A DNA stretch of 57,614 nt from Haloarchaeobius iranensis. GTDB taxonomy: Archaea > Halobacteriota > Halobacteria > Halobacteriales > Natrialbaceae. The DNA lies in the NCBI RefSeq assembly GCF_900103505.1, contig NZ_FNIA01000020.1:1-57614 (forward strand), in the 5' to 3' direction. Shown one piece after another: positions 7,315 through 14,735 of the stretch. Each line of letters opens with the position of its first letter. Positions within the stretch are counted from its first letter, which is position 1. Under the pieces are notes generated by a model. It worked only from the letters and a program-made list of their open reading frames with translations, was not told the origin of the DNA and did no database searches. The position numbers were made by a program, and so were the translations under genes.

Positions 7315-7718
7315 TCAGGGCGACACGGTGGTCGCCGCACGGACGAACCGGTAGGCCGTCCGCACGTCCGGTGCCTCGTGGCCGACAGTGCGGCTGTCCG
7401 CGCCGCGCTCGACGCCGGGCCAGAGCGTCGCCTGGTCCGCGAGTATCGCGTTCACGAAGTCGACGGCGACCCGTATCGGTGGCTCGACGGGCACCGGCGC
7501 GTCGGGGTCGGCGGTTGGTCGGTCGCGGCCGCACGCGCTGCCGCCTCGATGTCGTCTCGAACCGCCTCGGGCGGACGGCAGACCACCGCGCCGGCCCCGC
7601 GAGCGGTCTTGGTGGTGACGTAGCTCGCGGCGGGGAGGCGGTCGGCGTCCTCGGATGGGTCGGTGTAGCCACTCACACCCTCGATGTCTGCGCTGAGAAA
7701 CACCTCGAACTCGCTCAT
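7315..7718 (-). pseudogene. Decayed M55 D-aminopeptidase-like gene
   Basis: The 5' part reads MSEFEVFLSADIEGVSGYTD, matching the N-terminus of M55 (DppA-like) zinc peptidases, then passes to TTKTARGAGAVVCRPPEAVR, which belongs about 120 residues later in the family. Near 7505-7515 the frame shifts; the other frame continues DAPVPVEPPIRVAVDFVNAI and WPGVERGADSRTVGHEAPDV, the family's C-terminal end. Thus an internal deletion removed most of the metal-binding region and a frameshift split the rest. M55 proteins are normally about 270 residues; this remnant could encode about 134. Confidence 0.7.
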
Positions 7719-7756
7719 GCCGGCACGTCACGCGCCGGCGACAAAGATGCGGGGGT

Positions 7757-8338
7757 CTACGGCGTCTCGTTGGTCTCGAGCGTGAACTCGCCGCGCGGGT
7801 AGGCGACGCAGGTCAGCACGTAGCCGTCCTCGAGCTCGGGGTCGTCGAGCATCTCCTGGTTGTCGTGCTCGACGTAGTCCCTGGAGTCACCGCCGTCGGC
7901 GACGTGTCCCGCACAGGAGACACACTGGCCCTGTCGGCAGGCGTAGGGCAGGTCCCAGCCCTCTTCCTCGCCGGCCTCGAGCAGCGTCTCGTTGTTGGCG
8001 ACGGAGATGGTCTCGCCCTCCTTCGTGTACTCGATGTCGAAGTGCTCGATTTCGTCCTCCGGGATGTCGGCGGGGCTCGTCGACTCCTCTTCTTCGGCGC
8101 CCTCCTCGAGCTCCGCGCCTGCGTCGCCGGCGCCGACCGCACCGACCGCGCCGCCGCCACCGATGGAGCGGTTCATCGGCTCGGGGAACTCGGTCTCCGG
8201 GACGGTGCTCGCCCGATGTTCGAGGACGTCCTGCGAGATGTCCTCGTTGGGCTTCCAGGACGTGCCGCGCACGAGATGGAGCGTGACGGCGATGACCGTC
8301 AGGGAGAGCCCGACAGCGATTCCCAGTTCGTTAGCCAT
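7757..8338 (-). CDS. Membrane-anchored [2Fe-2S] ferredoxin
   Basis: The 193-residue product has one N-terminal hydrophobic segment (ELGIAVGLSLTVIAVTLHLV), an acidic Gly/Glu-rich linker (~55-95), and a C-terminal plant-type ferredoxin domain. The cluster ligands are CRQGQCVSC plus the distant C in VLTCVAYP, giving the C-x4-C-x2-C...C pattern. It should carry electrons at the inner face of the membrane. ATG at 8336-8338. Partner enzymes are not evident next to it. Confidence 0.85.
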   Translation of the reverse strand: MANELGIAVGLSLTVIAVTLHLVRGTSWKPNEDISQDVLEHRASTVPETEFPEPMNRSIGGGGAVGAVGAGDAGAELEEGAEEEESTSPADIPEDEIEHFDIEYTKEGETISVANNETLLEAGEEEGWDLPYACRQGQCVSCAGHVADGGDSRDYVEHDNQEMLDDPELEDGYVLTCVAYPRGEFTLETNETP

Positions 8339-8412
8339 ATGCGAGACGGTTAGGAGTACGGGTTTAATTCAGTTGTGATTGCTCGCGCCCTCTGCGACGG
8401 TATCGGGGGCTC

Positions 8413-8823
8413 TCACTCCCGGTCGGGGCGAGCGACGTCGTACTGATGACAGTACAGTTCGAGCAGTTCCTCCAGCAGGAGGGCGTCGCGCGAACTCGTC
8501 GGGTAGTGGTGGTCGATGAAGTCCTCGGCGTCGTTCGGGTTGCCGCGGACGACGAACCGCCGGACGGTCGCGACCGACTCGAAGAAGGGGAGTCCGGACT
8601 CGCGGTCCTCGGCGGATTCGATGACCTGGTCCTGCGGGAACACGTCCGCCTTGATATCGTCGAAGTCGACGGTCGAGGGCTCGTAGCTGTCCGAGAGCTG
8701 CTCGAGGATGTACTCCGAGGCGAAGCGGTAGAACTCGGACTTGCTCTCGAAGACGCCCTCCTCGACGAGGGACTCGATCTCCTCGACGGTCGACTCCGAG
8801 AACCGGACCGTGCTCTTTACCAT
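8413..8823 (-). CDS. CopG-type ribbon-helix-helix regulator
   Basis: Starting at ATG 8821-8823 the product is 136 residues; a GTG two codons upstream is possible. The N-terminus MVKSTVRFSESTVEEIESLV with SKSEFYRFASEYILEQL is a clear ribbon-helix-helix DNA-binding domain. The remaining ~90 residues form an acidic C-terminal extension with a possible helical end (LLLEELLELYCHQYDVA). This layout resembles haloarchaeal RHH regulators such as CdrS-like proteins, but its target is unknown. It lies between ferredoxin and a 500-bp gene-free stretch. Confidence 0.75.
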   Translation of the reverse strand: MVKSTVRFSESTVEEIESLVEEGVFESKSEFYRFASEYILEQLSDSYEPSTVDFDDIKADVFPQDQVIESAEDRESGLPFFESVATVRRFVVRGNPNDAEDFIDHHYPTSSRDALLLEELLELYCHQYDVARPDRE

Positions 8824-9339
8824 ACCCACGCATGTTAGCGAAGGGGTAATAAATCGACCGACCGTCCAGCTCCGTTTTCACCCCGCTCCGGCGCTGCTGT
8901 GCCCGTTTCGTGGCCGACCGTCTGACGTACGTCGGACGTTCGGCGCGGCAACCGCGTCCACCGAGAGTATCTGGGAGAGATCCCGATAGAGAAGGACAGG
9001 TACAGAGGAGCTGTACCGCGATTGCGACGGCCACGACCCGCGGTCGTCACCGACCCCTTTGCGTGAATCGCTGGCATACTGCACGGCGGGCGCTCGTTCC
9101 TCGAGAATCCTGGCAGCCGAGGGCTACCAACCCTGCCCCCCGGCTACTCACTCCTTCCGTGCGACCCCGTGCCGCCCGACCATCTTTTCCATCGTCGGGT
9201 GCCGTCGCTTCGCTCCGGCACCGCTCCTCGAAAAACATGGGTGAAAACGGCCGCGGCTCACTCCGTTCGCCGCGGTGAAACGCCGGCCGCAGGCCGGCGT
9301 ACGTCTACGGCACCGCGACGGCACAGCCCCGGGCCCGTC
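8824..9339. other. Gene-free stretch with hairpin cluster at 9198-9300
   Basis: No credible gene is seen. At its right end are three inverted repeats: GGTGCCG/CGGCACC (9198-9222) with GCTTCGC in the loop, CCGCGG...CCGCGG near 9250-9275, and ACGCCGGCC-GCA-GGCCGGCGT (9280-9300, nine pairs, three-base loop). The last could end transcription of the gnd-like gene that stops at 9340. Confidence 0.6.
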
Positions 9340-10251
9340 TCACTGCTCCCGCGCGACCTCGTGCCGGCCGAAGCCGTAGCGGAGCCGGTTCGCGAGCCGG
9401 CGGGAGAACCGCCCCGATTCGGGGGCCCGGGAGCCGAACCGCTCGGCGAGCGACTGGTAGATGAGCGGGACGGGTACCTCCTGTTCGAGGGCCTCCTGTA
9501 CGGTCCAGGTGCCCGTCGAGCCGCCCGCGACGTGGTCCGCAACGTCACCCAGCTCGTCCGCCTCGGTCCCTTCCTCGCGGAAGGCCTCCTCGCAGAGTTC
9601 GAGCAGCCACGAGCGGATGACTGCACCGTTGTTCCAGGTGCGCGCGACCGATTCGAGGTCGAGGTCGTACCGGCCGTTCGCGAGCAGTTCGAACCCCTCG
9701 CCGTAGGTCTGCATGAGGGCGTACTCGACGCCGTTGTGGACCATCTTCACGTAGTGGCCGGAGCCGGCGGGCCCCATGCGGTCGTGGCCCTCGGGGCCGG
9801 TCGCGACGGCGTCGAAGACCGGCGAGAGCTCGTCGTAGGCCCACTGCGGGCCGCCGACCATCAGCGAGAAGCCCAGCTCCGCGCCGGCGGGACCGCCCGA
9901 GGTGCCACAGTCGAGATACGCCGCGTCGGTCTCCTCGGCGCGGCGCACCGAGTCCTCGAAGTGGGAGTTACCGCCGTCGACGACGATGTCGTCGCCGTCG
10001 AGTCGGGGTTCCAGGTCCGCGAGCGCGGCGTCGACCGGCTCGCCCGCCGGGACCATCAGCCAGATGCGCTTCTCGTCGCCGAGCTCGGCCGCGAGTTCGG
10101 CGACGGAGTCGACCGGCGTCGCGCCCGCGTCGGCCGCCGCCGCGACGGCGTCGTCGTCGAGGTCGAACGCGACCACGTCGTGTCCGGCGTCGAGTGTTCG
10201 GTCGACCACGATGCGACCCATCCGCCCGAGGCCGAGTACGCCCAGTTGCAT
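9340..10251 (-). CDS. gnd: 6-phosphogluconate dehydrogenase, short archaeal type
   Basis: From ATG 10249-10251 the product is 303 residues. It begins MQLGVLGLGRMGRIVVDRTL, a Rossmann dinucleotide site, followed by the GGNSHFEDS and CGTSGGPAGAELGFSLMVGG motifs and the catalytic lysine in GHYVKMVHNGVEYALMQ. These are hallmarks of decarboxylating 6-phosphogluconate dehydrogenase. The ~300-residue length fits the short (YqeC/GndA) form. It would oxidise 6-phosphogluconate to ribulose 5-phosphate. Cofactor preference is not obvious. Confidence 0.88.
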   Translation of the reverse strand: MQLGVLGLGRMGRIVVDRTLDAGHDVVAFDLDDDAVAAAADAGATPVDSVAELAAELGDEKRIWLMVPAGEPVDAALADLEPRLDGDDIVVDGGNSHFEDSVRRAEETDAAYLDCGTSGGPAGAELGFSLMVGGPQWAYDELSPVFDAVATGPEGHDRMGPAGSGHYVKMVHNGVEYALMQTYGEGFELLANGRYDLDLESVARTWNNGAVIRSWLLELCEEAFREEGTEADELGDVADHVAGGSTGTWTVQEALEQEVPVPLIYQSLAERFGSRAPESGRFSRRLANRLRYGFGRHEVAREQ

Positions 10252-10309
10252 GGCTGGGGCTGCTCGGGGAGACACCGTAGGGGTTGTGATTGCCGACCGC
10301 GGTCGGGAG

Positions 10310-10711
10310 TCACTCGTACACGCCGACGGCAAAGCGGGAGAGGATGTAGCCGAGCACCGCGAGCGAGGCCGCGAAGATGGCGAGGTCGACCGGTGATTCC
10401 CCCGCGAAGACGGCGAGGGGTTCGGTCGGCCGCCGAACGAGACCGACGATAGCGTCACGGACGCCGTACGTGGCAATCCAGAGGGCCCCGGGCAGACCCC
10501 ACCGATGACGGTGCAACACCCCCCAGGCGATGGCGAGGAACAGCGGCACCCAGCCGAAGATGAAGATGGCGTTGAGCGTGTCGACGCCGCCCCCGCCGAC
10601 GCGGAGCAGCGCCTGGTACAGCGGTGAGGCGGAGACGGTGACGAGGTAGCCGGCGACCAGTTTGTTGCCGAGCGGTGCGGCGACCGCGTCGTCGCTCAAT
10701 GGGAGGGTCAC
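10310..10711 (-). CDS. Predicted multi-span membrane protein
   Basis: I choose the GTG at 10709-10711 (VTLPLSDDAVAAPLGNKLVA), giving 133 residues; frames upstream have a different composition. Four hydrophobic segments are visible: LVAGYLVTVSASPLYQALL, FIFGWVPLFLAIAWGVL, ALWIATYGVRDAIVGLV and LAIFAASLAVLGYILSRFAV. No domain is recognised. It lies head to tail with gnd at 58 bp, but nothing indicates a link in function. Confidence 0.55.
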   Translation of the reverse strand: MTLPLSDDAVAAPLGNKLVAGYLVTVSASPLYQALLRVGGGGVDTLNAIFIFGWVPLFLAIAWGVLHRHRWGLPGALWIATYGVRDAIVGLVRRPTEPLAVFAGESPVDLAIFAASLAVLGYILSRFAVGVYE

Positions 10712-10922
10712 GCTGTCGGTCGGTACAGCGAACCCGAACAAAATTCTTCCGACAGGAACCGGGTGAGAGATACGTGCCGGCGGCTCGACCGGGGGAGCGC
10801 ATCGGGAGTGAATCTGTGACGCGGGCAGAACGAACCGCGAGCGTGGTGCTACGGATGGACGACGACCCGCGCCGGGGACGGTACCGAACGGCGTGTGGGA
10901 CGCGAACGGATCCGTCGCGACA

Positions 10923-11099
10923 TCACACTGCCTCCTCGACTGAGACGGCCACGGAGGACTGGATCCACGCCGTGGAGCGGCCTTCGTCGAACAGCAGGAT
11001 TTCGCCGTCGCCGACATCGATGGCGACGTACGGCCCGAAGTCGACGGCGTCGACTCCGACCGTGTCGTGTCCCCGGTCTCGGTTCGGTGCAGCTGCCAT
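10923..11099 (-). CDS. Small DUF7331-like haloarchaeal protein
   Basis: The frame from ATG 11097-11099 to TGA 10923 encodes 58 residues: an N-terminal MAAAPNRDRGHDTVGVDAVD, then FGPYVAIDVGDGEILLFDEG and STAWIQSSVAVSVEEAV. The pattern of a short beta-rich unit ending in AWIQSS-x-V is one I associate with the haloarchaeal DUF7331 family; this name is from memory. Its role is unknown. Confidence 0.65.
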   Translation of the reverse strand: MAAAPNRDRGHDTVGVDAVDFGPYVAIDVGDGEILLFDEGRSTAWIQSSVAVSVEEAV

Positions 11100-11223
11100 G
11101 GTGTTCCTCGGCCGCTACGTTGGTCCCCGAGCACGATAAATGTTAGCACGTCACAAGTTTTCGCGAGGTGACCGCACGACCGCGACACACTGAAGACACG
11201 TTCCCGGTCGTTGGCAAAACGGT

Positions 11224-11688
11224 ATGCCCGATGCGTCGCAACGGGTGTGCATGACAGTCAACGCGATCTTCGATGCGATGCCGTACGCGAAGCATCTCGG
11301 CATCGAGTTGGAGGAGGCCGAGGACGGCTTCGCCCGGGGTCGCCTCGAACTCGCCGAGGAGCACTCCTCGGTCCCCGGGAAGGTGATCGCCCACGGCGGC
11401 GTCGTCCACTCCTTCGCCGACCACGTCGCGGGTGCGGCGGTCATCTCGCTGAACTTCACCCCGACGCCGACCATCGACATCCGCATCGACCACCTCGCCC
11501 CGGCGACGGAGGACCTCGTCGCGGAGGCCGAGGTCGTCAAGGACGGCGCGGACATCGCCACCGTCGACTGCGACGTGACCGACGTGACCGGCACCCGCGT
11601 CGCCACCGCCCGCGGCGTGTTCAAGACCGCCGGGGGCGACGGCGGCTCGGCCTGGGTCGACGACGCGACGGCGTTCGACGTCGACTGA
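11224..11688 (+). CDS. PaaI-type hotdog thioesterase
   Basis: The product is 154 residues from ATG 11224, or 145 from ATG 11251 (MTVNAIFDAMPYAKHLG), which is closer to family length. It shows the hotdog-fold signature HGGVVHSFADHVAGAAV (catalytic region at ~60-76) and the HLAPATEDLVAEAEVV strand region. Such enzymes hydrolyse acyl-CoA thioesters in the cytoplasm. The short spacing to the next gene (68 bp) suggests only loose linkage. Confidence 0.8.
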   Translation: MPDASQRVCMTVNAIFDAMPYAKHLGIELEEAEDGFARGRLELAEEHSSVPGKVIAHGGVVHSFADHVAGAAVISLNFTPTPTIDIRIDHLAPATEDLVAEAEVVKDGADIATVDCDVTDVTGTRVATARGVFKTAGGDGGSAWVDDATAFDVD

Positions 11689-11756
11689 GCCCGAACGAGC
11701 CGGCGGTCCCACCCGCTTTCGTCGGGGTTTTTCTCGCTGGAGATACGAGTACCGGT

Positions 11757-12110
11757 ATGCTCGGCTCCCCGAAGCTCCGGAAAGCGATCGCCGCCGCAAC
11801 CGCCGCACAGGGCCTTCTCAGCCTCCTCTTCCCGAAGCGCATGGCCAAGCTCGGCTCGCGCCTCCTGCTCGGTATGAGCTACGAGAACACCGGCGAACTC
11901 GAGCCCCGCGACTGGTACGTCGACTCGACCCGCGCCTCCGGCCTCGGGATGCTCGTCGGCGGCCTGTTCGGCTACATCCTCGCCGACCGCGCCGGTGACA
12001 GCGCCGCCGCGGCAGCCGTCGAGGAGAGCGAGGACGCCGCCGAGGATGCAGCGAGCGACGAGGAAGACGACGACGACGACGGCCCCGTGATGGTCGACAT
12101 CGACGAGTAA
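11757..12110 (+). CDS. Conserved-type haloarchaeal membrane-associated protein
   Basis: The 117-residue product begins MLGSPKLRKAIAAATAAQGL, continues through two moderately hydrophobic segments (LLSLLFPKRMAKLGSRLLLG and GLGMLVGGLFGYILADRAGD), and ends in a very acidic tail (about residues 85-117). The stretch ENTGELEPRDWYVDSTRASG looks conserved in haloarchaea. No function is known to me. Confidence 0.6.
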   Translation: MLGSPKLRKAIAAATAAQGLLSLLFPKRMAKLGSRLLLGMSYENTGELEPRDWYVDSTRASGLGMLVGGLFGYILADRAGDSAAAAAVEESEDAAEDAASDEEDDDDDGPVMVDIDE

Positions 12111-12182
12111 GTGCGCCCCGGCGCAGTCGGTGCCGGACTCGGCACACTGCTTTTGCCGGCTCGGACCGTACGCTAGCGTATT

Positions 12183-12380
12183 ATGTCGACACTCAGCGAG
12201 AGCCGCGGGATGGGCCCGAACGCACCGATGAGCGCCATCGGCTACATCATCGCCGGGCTGCTGGCGCTCGTCCTGCTGCCCCTCGCGCCCATCATCCTGG
12301 TCGCGTGGCTCGCCCTCAAGATCGCCGAGGCGGCCGGCGGCGAGACCGAGGAGGACGACAGACGCCCCGGTGCAGCGTAG
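12183..12380 (+). CDS. Small membrane protein (DUF7535-like)
   Basis: The product has 65 residues: MSTLSESRGMGPNAPMSAIG, a long hydrophobic segment (YIIAGLLALVLLPLAPIILV, then AWLALKIAEA), and an acidic tail. I associate this layout with haloarchaeal DUF7535. The TAG at 12378-12380 directly abuts the stop of the converging kynureninase gene at 12381, leaving no spacer. Confidence 0.65.
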   Translation: MSTLSESRGMGPNAPMSAIGYIIAGLLALVLLPLAPIILVAWLALKIAEAAGGETEEDDRRPGAA

Positions 12381-13679
12381 CTACGTCACGCCGCCGCTCT
12401 CGGGTTCGTACTCCTCGTAGAGCGACTGCGCCGCGATCTCGACGAGGTCGTCGACCACGGACCACACCTCCTCGAAGGTGACGTAGTACGGCGAGGGCGC
12501 GACCCGGACCACGTTCGGGGGTCGGTAGTCCACGACGATGCCGCGGTCGCGCAGCGCCTCGCTGATGCGATAGCCCTCGGCATGTTCGAGCGCGACGTGG
12601 CCGCCTCGCCGGTCGGGGTCCCGCGGCGTTCCCACGGCGAACCCGTGCTCGGCGAGGCGCGCGTCGGTCAGGGAGACGAGGTACTCCGTCAGCGCGACCG
12701 ACTTCTCCCGCAACGCGTCGATGCCGGCATCCTCGACCACGTCCAGCGCGCCGTCGAGCGGTGCCGCGGCGAGCAGCGGCGGCGTGCCGATCTGCCACGC
12801 CCCGGCGTCCGGTGCCTGGTCGTAGGTGGTGCGCATCTCGAACATCGTCGACTTGTCGTTGCCCCACCAGCCCGCCAGCGCGGGTGGTGCGTCGAAGTGC
12901 TCTTCGTTCATGTACAGCCCCGCGACCGCGCCGGGACCGCCGTTGAGGTACTTGTACGAGCACCAGACCGCGAAGTCGACACCGTTCGCGTCGAACTCGT
13001 GTGGCACCGCGCCGACGCTGTGGGCCGCATCGACGCCGAACAGCGCGCCGTGCTCGCGGGCCAGCTCGGCGATGGCTTCCACGTCGAGCAGCTGTCCCGA
13101 CCGGTACAGCACCGTCGGGAGGAAGACGACGTCCACGTCGTTGGTCTCCAGTGCCCGCTCGACGTCCGCCACGGTCACGGTGCGGCCGTCGCTGCTCTCG
13201 GCGACGACGAGGTGGTCGTCGGGGTCGAGCCCGCGCTGGCGGAGCTGAGCCCGGATGGCGTAGTGGTCCGTCGGGAAGTCCAGGTCGTCCACGAGGATGG
13301 TCTCCGCGCCGTAGGCGTCGAGCATCGTCCCGATCACCGTGTGGATGTTGACCGTCGTCGAGTTGCCGACGACGACCTCGGACTCCCGTGCACCGACGAG
13401 CGACGCGAGCCGGTCGCCCAGTCGCTCGGGGTAGTGGAACCAGTCCGGGTCAGCCTCGCCCCAGCCCCGGATGGCCAGGTCGCGCCACTCGTCGACGACG
13501 TGCGCTAGCGCCGCCTCCGCGTCCTTCGACATGAGCCCCAGCGAGTTCCCGTCCATGTAGCGGTCGCCCTCCGGGATGTAGAATCGGTTCCGTAACGCCG
13601 CGAGCGGGTCCCGGTCGTCGAGTTCAATGGCGAAGGCACGGTCCGTCGGTGGGTCCTCTGGGAGTTCGGGCGTCGGCAT
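12381..13679 (-). CDS. kynU: Kynureninase
   Basis: From ATG 13677-13679 the product is 432 residues, typical for kynureninase, a PLP enzyme that cleaves kynurenine to anthranilate and alanine in tryptophan breakdown. Visible signatures are YMDGNSLGLMSKDAE near the N-terminus, VDAAHSVGAVPHEFD, the PLP-lysine motif WCSYKYLNGGPGA (Lys ~243), and GWWGNDKSTMFEM. No other kyn genes lie beside it, so the pathway is not a local operon. Upstream in-frame TTG is a worse start. Confidence 0.9.
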   Translation of the reverse strand: MPTPELPEDPPTDRAFAIELDDRDPLAALRNRFYIPEGDRYMDGNSLGLMSKDAEAALAHVVDEWRDLAIRGWGEADPDWFHYPERLGDRLASLVGARESEVVVGNSTTVNIHTVIGTMLDAYGAETILVDDLDFPTDHYAIRAQLRQRGLDPDDHLVVAESSDGRTVTVADVERALETNDVDVVFLPTVLYRSGQLLDVEAIAELAREHGALFGVDAAHSVGAVPHEFDANGVDFAVWCSYKYLNGGPGAVAGLYMNEEHFDAPPALAGWWGNDKSTMFEMRTTYDQAPDAGAWQIGTPPLLAAAPLDGALDVVEDAGIDALREKSVALTEYLVSLTDARLAEHGFAVGTPRDPDRRGGHVALEHAEGYRISEALRDRGIVVDYRPPNVVRVAPSPYYVTFEEVWSVVDDLVEIAAQSLYEEYEPESGGVT

Positions 13680-13914
13680 GCTGGCCAGTCGTTCGCGTGG
13701 CACCGTCAACAATCTTGGGACGGGACCGTTCCGAGCGCAGTGGGCGTGTCAGAAAAATATAATGACCTCCTGTAGAGTTGGACGGTGGATTCAGTCACAG
13801 AACTAACTCACCTCCGGTTTTTGAGTACGTACCAACAGAAATCTGGGGCAGAGTTGGGAGCTAGTCGGGAAAACGTGGTAGTTCGTCCCAGTCGAACGCG
13901 GCGGTGGTGTTCCG

Positions 13915-14409
13915 ATGACCACAGACAGACGCGCCGTGCTTCGGTCGCTCGCCGCTGGAACCGCACTGCTCGCCGGCGGGGCCGGCACCGCCGCTGCAGG
14001 CCCACCGCGCGACGGAGACACGATCGTCGACGTGGCTGTCTCGGCCGACGGGTTCGACACGCTGGTCGCAGCCGTCGCCGAGGCCGGGCTCGTCGGGGCA
14101 CTCGACGGCAACCGCCAGCTGACCGTGTTCGCACCGACCGACGAGGCGTTCGCTGCCGTCGGCATCACGCCCGACAACGTCGGCGACGTCGACGACGAGT
14201 TCCTGCTGAGAACGCTGGCCTAGCACGTCGTCCCCGGCCGTCGCCGGGCGCGTTCCGTCGTCGACACCGCGGGCGTCCCCACGCTGAACGATGCCCGGGT
14301 CGCCGTCGACGGCACCAGCCTCAACGGCGACCAGGCCGACATCGTCGCGACTGGCATCGAGGCGTCGAACGCGTTCGTCCACGTCATCGACGGCGTTCTC
14401 CTGCCGTAG
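13915..14409 (+). pseudogene. Fasciclin-domain secreted protein with in-frame TAG
   Basis: ATG 13915 starts a twin-arginine-type signal ([20 protein letters not shown]), then a fasciclin domain: [17 protein letters not shown] and [16 protein letters not shown]. At 14221-14223 a TAG interrupts the frame just where the family has Y-H-V-V; the same frame continues HVVPGRRRARSVVDTAG, VPTLNDARVAVDGTS and ASNAFVHVIDGVLLP to a TAG at 14407. A single TAC to TAG change (tyrosine to stop) explains it. The full frame would give 164 residues, a single-domain FAS1 adhesion protein. Confidence 0.75.
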
Positions 14410-14441
14410 TCCCCCACGGCACTCCACCGCCGAGCGACGTG

Positions 14442-14621
14442 TCAGTAGCCCGCCGAGGCGACCGCGAACGTCCCGACCACGAGCGCGACGGCCACGGCGG
14501 ACGCCTGCAGAAACGCCACGTCCGCGGGCACCCGCAGCAGCAGCCCCGTCCCGGCGGTAACTCCGAAGGCGACGACGGCGGTGGCGAGCGCGCGGATGAG
14601 CCGGTTCGGGTCGCCTGCCAT
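14442..14621 (-). CDS. 59-residue two-span membrane protein
   Basis: The frame from ATG 14619-14621 to TGA 14442 encodes MAGDPNRLIRALATAVVAFG and continues with two hydrophobic segments (TAVVAFGVTAGTGLLLRV; ASAVAVALVVGTFAVASAGY). It is divergent from mutS with a 114-bp gap. Composition is that of local genes. No family recognised. Confidence 0.5.
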   Translation of the reverse strand: MAGDPNRLIRALATAVVAFGVTAGTGLLLRVPADVAFLQASAVAVALVVGTFAVASAGY

Positions 14622-14735
14622 ACCTCCCGCTCCTCGCGGCGGTGGCTAAAGGCCTTCGGCAGGGGCGGCAACAGACGGGCGCGGTCCCACGTCGAACCCG
14701 CAGGGTTTTACTCCGTCTCCCGACCAGTACACGCC

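Noticed and set aside
7272-7802. Plus-strand Arg-rich frames over the M55 remnant
   Set aside because: The composition is Arg/Gly/Pro-rich, the opposite of halophilic proteins; the minus-strand pieces match M55.
13680-13914. Open frame upstream of the fasciclin gene (SGAELGAS region) as a transposase remnant
   Set aside because: The stretch is short and I cannot match it to any transposase.
14221-14223. TAG as a pyrrolysine codon
   Set aside because: Haloarchaea are not known to have the pyl system, and no pylT or pylS is seen.
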